A program made the position numbers and the translations under genes. Source: Roseomonas sp. (GTDB taxonomy: Bacteria; Pseudomonadota; Alphaproteobacteria; Acetobacterales; Acetobacteraceae). Taken from it: a DNA stretch of 64,000 bases. This document shows positions 42,614-52,995 of the stretch, piece after piece. Under the pieces are notes generated by a model that saw only the letters and a list, made by a program, of their open reading frames with translations, did not search any database and had not been told where the DNA came from. The stretch spans positions 1 to 64,000 of the forward strand of contig JADCGF010000013.1 in the NCBI GenBank assembly GCA_020249145.1, in the 5' to 3' direction. The number at the start of each line of letters is the position of its first letter. Position 1 is the stretch's first letter.

Positions 42614-44137
42614 ATGAGCATTGACGCTGCCCTGTCGATCGCACGTTCGGGATTGCTGCACACGCAGCGGGCCCTGTCAAACGCAGCCGATAATGTGGCA
42701 AATGCTGAGGCTGAAGGCTACACGCGCAAGCGAATCGTTGGGGAAGCCGTCTCCTCCGGTGGGCAGGGCATGGGCGTGCGCAGCCTTGGCCCGATGCGTG
42801 AGGTTGATACGGCTCTCGTCAATGAAATGAATAAGCGTAAATCCGAGCTGAGCGCAGCAGAGCTGCGCCAGACGGTTTTGTCGCTGATTGATGAAGCGCA
42901 TGGCGATCCAGCCAAAAGTGAAGGTCTTGGTGATCTTGTCGGCAAGCTGCGTTCCAGCTTTGTGGAGTTGCGCGCAGATCCGGCGCAGGTGGTGAAGCAG
43001 CAGGCTGTTGTTCTGAAAGCCGGGCAGAATCTGGTGGATCGGTTCAATGATCTTGCACGCGTTGTCGGGGAAGCGCGCCAATCGGCGCATGACGGCGTTG
43101 CCACAGAATTGAAGCTTATCAATTCCACCCTACGCGAAATCGCTTCCTTGACTCGCAGTGTGGTTGAGCGAACCGGGGCGGGCATGCCCACCGCCGATAT
43201 TGAGGATCAGCGCGATGTTGCGCTTGCGAGGCTGAGCGAAATCATTGCCTTCAAGGTTGTTCGGCAGGAGAATGGCGGATTAATTCTCTTGGGCACCGGC
43301 GGGGTAACCTTCCCTTTGAGTGAAACGGGCGATGCCTTTTCTGTGGCGCCCGCAGTTATCGCTCCGCAAGTCTATTATGGTGGTTCCGGCACTATTCCGC
43401 CGATCATGATGGCGGGCACGGATGTCACGCCTGGTATGCTGGGGGGGCGTCTTGGGGAATACCTACGACTGCGTGATCAGACGCTACCCCGCTATCAGGC
43501 GGAACTTGATATTGCGGCGGCAGAACTTGCGGATCGCTTTGAAGAGGTGGGGCTTAGGCTGTTTACTGACCCCAACGCACCCGCGCCCTTCAGCGGCCCT
43601 GATCCGAATCTGCCCTATGTCGGCGGACCGCAAATCGGCTTCGCCAACCGGATTAAGTTAAGCAGTGTCGTGAGCGCAGATGTCAAGCTGTTGCGTGATG
43701 GTACGCATGCGACACCCGGTTTCACGCCCAATCCCGCGGGGGGGCCTGCAGGTTTCACCACTTTGATTGACCGGGTTCTAAACCATAGTTTTGGGGCTAC
43801 GGACCCCCTGAATGTGGCTTGGGGTCCCTTCAGCACAACCGGGCTTGGTCCTGATGGCTCGCTTTCCAGCCCATTTGGCACACCGCAGACAATCGAGGAT
43901 TACGGGATCATCGTCACGGCCGCCCATACCGGCGATAGCGCCGCAGCTGGCAGGGCGGTGGTCATTGCAACGCAATTGAGCGATGGACTTGAAGCCCGTT
44001 TCACGCGCCAGTCGCGCGTTAATGTGGATAGTGAGATGGCGTCCCTTGTCCAACTCCAGAACGCTTATGCCGCCAATGCCCGTGTGATGAGCACGGCTCA
44101 AACGATGTGGGACACTCTTTTCGGATCGGTACGATAA
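42614..44137 (+). CDS. flgK: FlgK, hook-filament junction protein 1
   Basis: 507 aa. N-terminus ALSIARSGLLHTQRALSNAADNVANAEAEGYTRKRIVGEAV has the HAP1 motif (NVANAEAEGYTRK). The C-terminus SRVNVDSEMASLVQLQNAYAANARVMSTAQTMWDTLFGSVR is FlgK-type. FlgK forms the first junction layer on the hook. It starts 34 bases after flgE and ends three bases before flgL. Confidence 0.94.
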   Translation: MSIDAALSIARSGLLHTQRALSNAADNVANAEAEGYTRKRIVGEAVSSGGQGMGVRSLGPMREVDTALVNEMNKRKSELSAAELRQTVLSLIDEAHGDPAKSEGLGDLVGKLRSSFVELRADPAQVVKQQAVVLKAGQNLVDRFNDLARVVGEARQSAHDGVATELKLINSTLREIASLTRSVVERTGAGMPTADIEDQRDVALARLSEIIAFKVVRQENGGLILLGTGGVTFPLSETGDAFSVAPAVIAPQVYYGGSGTIPPIMMAGTDVTPGMLGGRLGEYLRLRDQTLPRYQAELDIAAAELADRFEEVGLRLFTDPNAPAPFSGPDPNLPYVGGPQIGFANRIKLSSVVSADVKLLRDGTHATPGFTPNPAGGPAGFTTLIDRVLNHSFGATDPLNVAWGPFSTTGLGPDGSLSSPFGTPQTIEDYGIIVTAAHTGDSAAAGRAVVIATQLSDGLEARFTRQSRVNVDSEMASLVQLQNAYAANARVMSTAQTMWDTLFGSVR

Positions 44138-44140
44138 GCC

Positions 44141-45202
44141 ATGAACGGTATCAGCCTGACTGGACGTATTGACCAGAACGCAAGCATACTGCGGGAACGC
44201 TTGACACTGCTTGGCGAACAGGTTTCGACAGGCCGCAAGGGTTCCTCCTACGCGGTACTCGATACTGACGCGCCGAAAAGCATGGATTTACGTGGGGAGA
44301 TTACGCGGCGCGGAGCCTACCAAAGCGCAATCTCCCAGACACTTTCGAAGATTCAAGTCACGCAGGATGTCTTGGATCGAATTGCGGCTATTGCGGACAA
44401 ATTTGCGGCAGACACCGCCAGTCTGATGGGGGCGACAAAACCCGAGGCGATACAGATTCAGGCGGGGCAGGCCAGGGCCGCGCTTAAAGAAGTGGCGAAT
44501 CTGCTGAACGAGAAGTTTAATGGTGACTTTCTGTTTGGTGGATCCAATGCTCATCAACCACCCATTCCTGATCCGGACAACATCCTGACCAGTGGCATGG
44601 CCACCGGGATTGCTACTGAGGTCGCTTCGCTCACCCCCACCAACGCGGCCACCGTGCTTGCCAATACAAAGGCCTTGGCGCAGTCGGATGTTTTAGGGGT
44701 TACACCGTTTTCGGTTTTCATATCTACTGGCCCCGGAGCGACTGAGGGCCGGCGCAATGTGCTGAGTGGTGACGGTCAGCGGATCGACTACGGCCTCTTC
44801 GCCAATAGGAATGGGTCAGTTATCAGCAGCGGTGAAACGACTGGCTCATGGGCCAGAGATCTTATGCGTGGGCTAGCCAGCATCGCGGCTCTAACGCCGG
44901 GGCAGAGCCAGCTTGGTCAAGGTTACACGGATTTAGTCACCACCGTGCAGCAAGGGCTGAAATCCGCTGTCAGTGCGCTCGCCCTTGAACGTGGGTCACT
45001 CGGCGTCGTGGAAGAATCGATCCAAAGCAAGTCCGATCTGCACGAGCGCGTTACGCTTACTCTCACACTTCAGGTGAGCGACGTTGAGGAGGTGGATATG
45101 GCAAAGACCATCACCAGCTTCCAGGCGACGCAAACACAGCTTGAAGCTTCCTATCGCGCCATAGCTATCGCCCAACAATTGAGCCTGACGCGCTTCCTCT
45201 AA
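44141..45202 (+). CDS. flgL: FlgL, hook-filament junction protein 3
   Basis: 353 aa, flagellin-like at both ends: NASILRERLTLLGEQVSTGRKGSSYAVLDTDAPKSMDLR near the start and LTLTLQVSDVEEVDMAKTITSFQATQTQLEASYRAIAIAQQLSLTRFL at the end. The KFNGDFLFGGSNAHQPP-like segment (NEKFNGDFLFGGSNAHQPPI) is typical of FlgL. It forms the second junction layer beneath the filament. Last gene of the flgE operon, with no clear terminator after it. Confidence 0.92.
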   Translation: MNGISLTGRIDQNASILRERLTLLGEQVSTGRKGSSYAVLDTDAPKSMDLRGEITRRGAYQSAISQTLSKIQVTQDVLDRIAAIADKFAADTASLMGATKPEAIQIQAGQARAALKEVANLLNEKFNGDFLFGGSNAHQPPIPDPDNILTSGMATGIATEVASLTPTNAATVLANTKALAQSDVLGVTPFSVFISTGPGATEGRRNVLSGDGQRIDYGLFANRNGSVISSGETTGSWARDLMRGLASIAALTPGQSQLGQGYTDLVTTVQQGLKSAVSALALERGSLGVVEESIQSKSDLHERVTLTLTLQVSDVEEVDMAKTITSFQATQTQLEASYRAIAIAQQLSLTRFL

Positions 45203-45627
45203 TAAGGGCGGGCGTCGGCCTTCTTCTGGCTAAGTTTTTCCGCGTGCCCTATCCTGCCCGCTTTACAGCAATCCCTTGCCATCTCACCGCGCGTGGGCCG
45301 CGCTATCCTGCGTTCATTCTTCCTCAATTCTGCGGCGAAGAGGGGTGCGAGCCAGGGCAACCTGCGGCTGATGAAGATAAGCGAATTCCTAGCATTTTCT
45401 TGATGCCATGCTTTCGGTGATAAAATTTTCCTGATAAACACGAAAAACTTCGCATTCATGAAGACGTTAAACTGCTAATTCAGAAAAAAGATCGGCGTTT
45501 ACCGAATTTTTCAGTGATGATTCAACCCTTTCCGACATCATGAGGTCATTCGCAAGAAGCGGATGCAACCGGACCTTATCGCCACCTTGATTGGGGCAAA
45601 GGTCGTGATGTGGAGGGGAATACCCCA
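45203..45627. other. AT-rich region upstream of flagellin, no gene
   Basis: About 425 bases without a gene. The part from about 45380 to 45560 is visibly AT-richer than its surroundings and probably holds the flagellin promoter. I found no GG-N10-GC sigma-54 pair and no good sigma-28 element. A TTGATG (near 45410) with TAAAAT 15 bases later is a weak housekeeping-type candidate. TCGG-N6-CCGA (near 45493-45506) is a small palindrome. The leader could also be the target of FlbT control. Confidence 0.4.
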
Positions 45628-46461
45628 ATGTCTTTGAATTCAGTCAATACCAATATCGGCTCCCAAGTGGCGCTCCAGTCGTTGAACCGTACCAGCGATC
45701 AACTCGGCGTGGTTCAGAAGCGTATCTCCACCGGCTTTCGTGTCGCCGATGCGAAAGATGATGGTGGCGCCTACGCTGTAGCGCAAACCGTTCGGGCTGA
45801 TGTTGCTGGCCTGACGGCGGCGAATGAGCAGTTGGGGGGCGTGAAGGGCGTCCTTGAAACGACCTTTGCGGCACTCGGCAAGGTGTCGGAAAGTATGTTG
45901 AAGGTGCGTGAGACCCTGACACGCTTGGCTGACGGCACCATCAATGATGATCAGCGTGCCCAGTATGAAGCGCAGTATACCGCACTGAAGACTCAGATCG
46001 AGAATTTCGTATCAGATGCGACGTATAATGGCCGTACGCTTCTCAGCACCGATACTGGTGCGGGCGGTGGTGATATCAGCTCTGTACGTAACGAAGCTGG
46101 TGGTACCTTCACCATCTCGGCCGTTGATGGGGCAACTGACCTGGTTGTGGATGCGGCACCGGCCGACGCCGCTGCTGCGCAGGCCGCTCTTGAAGCTGGT
46201 GGCAACTTCAAAACCGTCGAAGCGAAAATCGCCGATGCGCTCAATCAGTTTGGCGCTGACAGCAACTATATAGATGGTCAGATCCGCTACAACAAGGACA
46301 AGATTGACGCCATGGAAGGCGGCCTTGGCGCCCTGGTTGATGCCGACCTGGCAAAGGAAAGCGCCAAATTGCAGTCGCTGCAGATCAGGCAGCAGCTTGG
46401 CACTCAGGCGCTGTCGATTTCCAATCAGGCGCCACAGACCCTGCTCAGCCTATTCCGTTAA
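45628..46461 (+). CDS. fliC: Flagellin
   Basis: 277 aa, close to the size of Caulobacter flagellins. The D0/D1 N-terminus SVNTNIGSQVALQSLNRTSDQLGVVQKRISTGFRVADAKDDGGAYAVAQ and C-terminus GLGALVDADLAKESAKLQSLQIRQQLGTQALSISNQAPQTLLSLFR are clear; the variable middle is short, with an Ala/Asp-rich stretch (VVDAAPADAAAAQAAL). ATG 45628 follows GGAGGGG. Only one flagellin gene is in the window. A strong terminator begins nine bases after the stop. Confidence 0.97.
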   Translation: MSLNSVNTNIGSQVALQSLNRTSDQLGVVQKRISTGFRVADAKDDGGAYAVAQTVRADVAGLTAANEQLGGVKGVLETTFAALGKVSESMLKVRETLTRLADGTINDDQRAQYEAQYTALKTQIENFVSDATYNGRTLLSTDTGAGGGDISSVRNEAGGTFTISAVDGATDLVVDAAPADAAAAQAALEAGGNFKTVEAKIADALNQFGADSNYIDGQIRYNKDKIDAMEGGLGALVDADLAKESAKLQSLQIRQQLGTQALSISNQAPQTLLSLFR

Positions 46462-46469
46462 TATAGTTG

Positions 46470-46500
46470 GCGGCCTCGCCCCTGGCGGGGCCGCTTTTTT
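46470..46500 (+). terminator. Intrinsic terminator after flagellin
   Basis: An 11-base-pair stem (GCGGCCTCGCC with GGCGGGGCCGC, one G-T pair) with loop CCT is followed directly by six T at 46495-46500. It starts nine bases after the flagellin stop and ends 16 bases before flbT, so flbT-flaF would be expressed by read-through at a lower level or from another promoter. Confidence 0.9.
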
Positions 46501-46515
46501 CTCCGGGAGACAAAA

Positions 46516-46947
46516 ATGTCCACCCTTGTTCTTGAACTCCGCCAGGGCGACATGATGATCGTCAATGGCGCGCCCATACGCTTTCGAAATCGCGCCCGCA
46601 TAGAACTCACCGCACGCGCGCGCTTTCTCTTCGGCAAGCAGTTGATGACGCCTGAGATGGCGAATTCCCCGGCCCGGCGCATCTACTTCGCCCTGCAAAC
46701 CGCCTATATCGGTGACCATGATGAGCGGAAGATCGGCCTTGATCTGGCGCGCGACCTCATAAGGGATTTCGGAGAAGCCACCACCTCCGGCATGGTGCGC
46801 GAAATGCTTGAACGCGCGCTGAAGGCGGCCGAAGCTGATCAATGCTACCAGGCGCTGAAGCTCGCACGGCGCGTGATGCGCCATGAGGAAGTGGTGCTCG
46901 GCCTGAGCCCCGTAGCCTCCGTCTCGGTGCCGGAGGATGCGCCATGA
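46516..46947 (+). CDS. flbT: FlbT, post-transcriptional flagellin regulator
   Basis: 143 aa. The FlbT family features are ELRQGDMMIVNGAPIRFRNRARIELTARARFLFGKQLM, then NSPARRIYFALQTAYIG and a helical C-terminus. In Caulobacter FlbT binds the flagellin mRNA leader and destabilises it until hook completion. ATG 46516 follows GGGAGA. It overlaps flaF (ATGA). Its position right behind flagellin fits a dedicated regulatory pair. Confidence 0.95.
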   Translation: MSTLVLELRQGDMMIVNGAPIRFRNRARIELTARARFLFGKQLMTPEMANSPARRIYFALQTAYIGDHDERKIGLDLARDLIRDFGEATTSGMVREMLERALKAAEADQCYQALKLARRVMRHEEVVLGLSPVASVSVPEDAP

Positions 46948-47279
46948 ACATGATGCATGCCCGCCGCGCCTATCAAATGACGCGCCAGGCGATGGACCCG
47001 CGTGAGCAGGAAGCGGATGTGATCCGCCGCGTGACCGGTGGCCTGCGTGCTGCGCTGGAACAGGAAGGCATCGGGCGGGCGCGCGCCATTGCCGATAACC
47101 GCAGGCTTTGGATCGCGCTTGATGCATCGCTTCGGCACCCCGCCAATCAATTGCCGCAGGAAACCAAGCTGACCCTGCTGCAGATTGGGCGCGCGGTGAT
47201 GCGGGAGATGGAAGGTTCCAAACCCGATCTCGGTTTTCTGATTGAGATCAATGAGCAATTGGCCTCGGGGCTGCGATAG
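46944..47279 (+). CDS. flaF: FlaF, flagellin synthesis regulator
   Basis: 111 aa, all helical. ARRAYQMTRQAMDPREQEADVIRRVTGGLRAAL and NRRLWIALDASLRHPANQLPQETKLTLLQIGRAVMREME match the FlaF family. FlaF promotes flagellin translation or secretion and opposes FlbT. It is translated from the ATGA overlap with flbT and is the last flagellar gene in the window. Confidence 0.94.
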   Translation: MNMMHARRAYQMTRQAMDPREQEADVIRRVTGGLRAALEQEGIGRARAIADNRRLWIALDASLRHPANQLPQETKLTLLQIGRAVMREMEGSKPDLGFLIEINEQLASGLR

Positions 47280-47334
47280 GGTGCACTTGGCGGCGCGTTT
47301 CGTGCTGCGGCCCTGACGTGGTAACGGGCCTGTC

Positions 47335-49730
<2,396 letters not shown>

Positions 49731-49785
49731 CTAAGGGACGCCCAGGCGCTATGCCTTGCCTGGAATTGAGAAAGGACCACCCCCC

Positions 49786-51297
49786 ATGCTGGATCGCCCG
49801 CACCCCACCCCGGCCGCCCCTTCGGCAGACCCCTTTGCGCTGGCCAAGGCGCTGTCGGGCCTGCATTTCATCGGCGGCGCTTATGTGCCCGCACGCAGCG
49901 GCAAGAGCTTCGCGGTGGTGAACCCGGCCACCGGCATTGAAGTGGCCCGTGCGGCGGAAGGCGATGCGGCGGATGTGGATGCGGCGGTCACCAATGCTGC
50001 CAAGGCGCAGAAGGAATGGGCCAAGATGCCGGCGAGGAAGCGCGGCGCCTTGGTGCATCAATGCGCGGCCCTTTTGAAGGAACATGTGGATGAATTGGGC
50101 CGGCTGATTGCGCTTGAAACCGGCAAGGCTTTGCGCACAGAAAGCCGCGTGGAAGCCAATGTTGTGGCCGATGTTTTCGAGTTCTTCGGCGGGCTTGGCG
50201 GCGAATTGAAGGGCGAAAGCGTGCCCTTCGCCCCCAATGTGCTGTCGGTCACGGTGCGTGAGCCGCTTGGCGTGGTGGGCGCCATTATCCCCTGGAATGT
50301 GCCGATGCTGCTGATGGCGCTGAAAGTGGCGCCGGCGCTGGTGGCGGGCAATGCGGTTGTGGTGAAAAGCGCGGAAGAAGCGCCGCTGGCGGTGCTGCGT
50401 ATTTGCGAAATCATGAACCGCGTGCTGCCGCCTGGTGTGTTCAATATGGTGAGCGGCTTTGGACCGGAATGCGGTGCGCCGCTGGTGGCGCATCCGTTGG
50501 TGAAGAAAGTGACCTTCACCGGGTCGGTTGAGACCGGCAAGATTGTCTATCGTGCCGCGGCTGAAAAGCTGATCCCCGTTACGCTGGAATTGGGCGGCAA
50601 AAGCCCGATGATCGTCTTTGCCGATTGCGATTTTGATAAGACGGTCTCCGGCGCCTTAACTTCCATGCGCTTCACGCGCCAGGGGCAAAGCTGCACCGCG
50701 GCATCGCGCATTTATGTGGAGAGGCCGATTTTTGACCGCTTCGTCACCGCCATGAAGGATGCGGTGAATGGCATGGTGATGGGCGATCCCTTGGATGAGA
50801 AAACCGATATCGGCACCATCATCAGCCAGGGCCAATTCGATAAGGTGAAGGGCTTCATTGCCGAAGGCACGGCCACCGCCGGCGCCACCGCACATGTCTG
50901 CAGCCGCATGCCGGAAGACGCCGCCCTGAAGAAGGGCTTGTTCCTGCAGCCGGTGATCTTCACGGGCCTGACACGCGAAAGCCGCCTGGTGCAGGAAGAG
51001 ATCTTCGGCCCGGTGACCGTCATTCAGCCCTTTGATGACCCGGAAGCGGTGCTGGCCGAGGCGAATGATTCCGTCTATGGCCTGGCGGCGAGCCTTTGGA
51101 CCAATAATCTGAAGGTTGGGCTTGATCTGGCGCATCGGCTGGAAGCGGGCCTGGTGCAGATCAATCAGAATCTGGTGGTGCAGGCCAATCTTTCCTATGG
51201 TGGCGTGAAGCAATCCGGTCTTGGCAAGGAAGCGTCGCTGGAAGCCATGCTGGAACATTTCACCCATAAGAAGACCATTATGGTGAATATGGGCTGA
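49786..51297 (+). CDS. NAD(P)-dependent aldehyde dehydrogenase
   Basis: 503 aa from ATG 49786 (MLDRPHPTPAAPSADPF), preceded by AAAGGA. ALDH superfamily motifs: VGAIIPWNVPMLLMALKVAPALVAGNAVVVKSAEEAPL, the GSVETGKIV cofactor loop, the general base in VTLELGGKSPMIVF, the catalytic Cys in RQGQSCTAASRIYV, and LVQEEIFGPVTVIQPF near the C-terminus. It oxidises an aldehyde to the acid; the substrate cannot be told. The stop codon is directly followed by palindromic repeat copy A. Confidence 0.93.
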   Translation: MLDRPHPTPAAPSADPFALAKALSGLHFIGGAYVPARSGKSFAVVNPATGIEVARAAEGDAADVDAAVTNAAKAQKEWAKMPARKRGALVHQCAALLKEHVDELGRLIALETGKALRTESRVEANVVADVFEFFGGLGGELKGESVPFAPNVLSVTVREPLGVVGAIIPWNVPMLLMALKVAPALVAGNAVVVKSAEEAPLAVLRICEIMNRVLPPGVFNMVSGFGPECGAPLVAHPLVKKVTFTGSVETGKIVYRAAAEKLIPVTLELGGKSPMIVFADCDFDKTVSGALTSMRFTRQGQSCTAASRIYVERPIFDRFVTAMKDAVNGMVMGDPLDEKTDIGTIISQGQFDKVKGFIAEGTATAGATAHVCSRMPEDAALKKGLFLQPVIFTGLTRESRLVQEEIFGPVTVIQPFDDPEAVLAEANDSVYGLAASLWTNNLKVGLDLAHRLEAGLVQINQNLVVQANLSYGGVKQSGLGKEASLEAMLEHFTHKKTIMVNMG

Positions 51298-51341
51298 GCA
51301 TTTTCAAGCCAAGTGGTATCACTTGGCGGCTCGGAAAATGC
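51298..51341. repeat. Palindromic repeat, copy A
   Basis: 44-base nested palindrome: outer arms GCATTTTC and GAAAATGC, inner arms GCCAAGTG and CACTTGGC, loop GTAT, with short unpaired AA and GGCTCG. It begins at the base after the aldehyde dehydrogenase stop. Tandem with copy B. Confidence 0.9.
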
Positions 51342-51352
51342 GATCAGACTAA

Positions 51353-51396
51353 GCATTTTCAAGCCAAGTGGTATCACTGGGCGACTCGGAAAATGC
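51353..51396. repeat. Palindromic repeat, copy B
   Basis: Same 44-base unit as copy A, 55 bases downstream start to start. The inner right arm is CACTGGGC, one base different, which breaks one pair. It is followed by AAACAAAAGCC, shared with the sequence after copy D. Confidence 0.9.
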
Positions 51397-51425
51397 TATC
51401 AAACAAAAGCCAAGGGGGGCGTATC

Positions 51426-51878
51426 ATGGGGCGGTGGTTGGCGGCTTTGGTTCTTGCATTGGGATTGGCTGGCTGCGCGCAGCGGGCGCCCCAACCCGCG
51501 CCCGAGGCCGTGCCCGAGCCGCCCGGCCCCGGCCTGGTGGGCTGGCGGTCCATTGGCTTCGGCAATGAAATGTTTGAAAGCGGCTACGTGCAGGAACGCG
51601 AATTGAATACCTCGGGCCCCGTACGGCGGGCCTGGATCATGCTGAATTTGCGCGAATCCATTCCCATCCCGGAAACGGGTGGGCGGGCGCTTTCCGTGCG
51701 CTTCATTGGGGAGTATCGTTGCGCTGAACGGCAATGGCGCCCGCTGGAAGGGGCTTGGTTCGCGCGGCGCAATGCCCAGCAGCCCGTGCATGCGGAACGC
51801 CCGCGGCGGAGTGGCTTCCGTGAGGCGGCGCCGGGGACGCTGGGTGGGGCGTTTTTGGATGCGGCGTGTGGGTTGTGA
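51426..51878 (+). CDS. Predicted lipoprotein, 150 aa
   Basis: Unrecognised. The N-terminus is a lipoprotein signal (MGRWLAALVLALGLAGCAQ) with lipobox LAGC and Cys17, so it should be anchored in a membrane facing the periplasm. A Pro-rich linker follows, then a small beta-type domain: WRSIGFGNEMFESGYVQERE, RRAWIMLNLRESIPIPETGGRALSVRFIGEYRCAERQWRPL. This pattern resembles the surface-adhesin E-like domain seen in many small proteobacterial lipoproteins, but I am not certain. ATG 51426 follows AAGGGGGG. It sits alone behind the repeat pair. Confidence 0.75.
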   Translation: MGRWLAALVLALGLAGCAQRAPQPAPEAVPEPPGPGLVGWRSIGFGNEMFESGYVQERELNTSGPVRRAWIMLNLRESIPIPETGGRALSVRFIGEYRCAERQWRPLEGAWFARRNAQQPVHAERPRRSGFREAAPGTLGGAFLDAACGL

Positions 51879-51973
51879 GAGGGGGAGTTTTCAGACGTTA
51901 CACGGTGTAACTTCAGGCGTCGGCTATGGGCCGCTTGGCGAATGAATAATTTTAAAGCGAATAGCGGGGTCAC

Positions 51974-52963
51974 ATGACTGATCGACTGTCGGCGCGTAAA
52001 CCTTCCTTTTTTGGGAAAGTCGGGGAGATACTTCAGTTTTTGGCAAGACCCTGGCTACAAATCGGATCGTTATCAAACCAACTGGACTCTATTGGAAAGA
52101 AAGTTGATCTTTTAAGTACCAACTCGGGTCTACCAGTGGTAAATGGGCAATTAGATCGCCTAGAGGCCAGTCTGCGGCGCCTTGAAGCTACTCAAACCGT
52201 ATACCTGGGCGATCACGAAGCGCTTACGCGCCTCTATACGGGACATCGGATTTACGTTGACACACGGGACATAAGTATTGCGTCGCATCTCATGCTTGAA
52301 GGTCGGTGGGAGCCTTGGGTTGAGAGAGCGCTTATTCCCGCCATAAAGCCAGGAATGCGCTTTATCGATGTTGGCGCCCATTTCGGATACTATACCTTGC
52401 TTGGGGCAGAGATGGTTGGCGCTCATGGCCATGTCTATTCATTTGAAGCCAATCCGCTCATTTTTCAGAAGCTGATCAAATCTGTCGCTGTCAACGGCTT
52501 CGAAGGCCGTGTCAGCCTTTTCAATGTGGCCGTGCATGACACATCGAGCCCAATGGAAATTCTCTTTCGCCATGATGCCTCTGGCGGTGGTTGGACCGAC
52601 GTCGCGACTGGTGCGCGGCCAGCGGTGCATGAGGTGCTTCCGGTACAAGGCGAGGCTTTGGATACGCTACTTGCTGATGTTCCTCAAGTTGATGTCATCA
52701 AGATTGATGTTGAGGGGGCTGAACCAAAGGTACTTGCAGGCGCCAAGAACCTAATCGCGAGATCAAGAAATTTGACGATGATCCTGGAGTTTGACACGCG
52801 AAGAATTTCGAAAGAACCACCACAGGATTACCTTCAAAACTTTCTGACACAAGGATTTTCCATAGCGATCGTTGAACCTGCTGGCTTGGTCGAAAAGCTA
52901 TCGCCCGCTGAATGTTTGGCGCGCTTGAACGGCAGCGTTAATTATCTGATGCTCACGCGCTGA
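51974..52963 (+). CDS. FkbM-family SAM-dependent methyltransferase, second copy
   Basis: 329 aa. The N-terminal 75 residues look like a membrane-peripheral helix and coiled coil (PWLQIGSLSNQLDSIGKKVD, RLEASLRRLEATQ). Motif I is MRFIDVGAHFGYYTLLGAEM, followed by GHVYSFEANPLIFQKLIKSVAVNGF and the FkbM hallmark VDVIKIDVEGAEPKVLAGAKNLI. Codon use and base composition are visibly AT-richer than the neighbours, suggesting transfer. It is convergent with the TPR gene at 52996. It probably methylates a sugar or surface glycan, possibly on flagellin; this is inference. Confidence 0.85.
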   Translation: MTDRLSARKPSFFGKVGEILQFLARPWLQIGSLSNQLDSIGKKVDLLSTNSGLPVVNGQLDRLEASLRRLEATQTVYLGDHEALTRLYTGHRIYVDTRDISIASHLMLEGRWEPWVERALIPAIKPGMRFIDVGAHFGYYTLLGAEMVGAHGHVYSFEANPLIFQKLIKSVAVNGFEGRVSLFNVAVHDTSSPMEILFRHDASGGGWTDVATGARPAVHEVLPVQGEALDTLLADVPQVDVIKIDVEGAEPKVLAGAKNLIARSRNLTMILEFDTRRISKEPPQDYLQNFLTQGFSIAIVEPAGLVEKLSPAECLARLNGSVNYLMLTR

Positions 52964-52995
52964 TGTTGGTGTCCGCCTGCTGACGATTCGATTTT

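Noticed and set aside
45203..45627. Sigma-54 or sigma-28 promoter for flagellin
   Set aside because: Every GG in the region was checked for GC 12 bases on without success near the start, and TAAA boxes lack a GCCGATAA-like partner at 15 bases.
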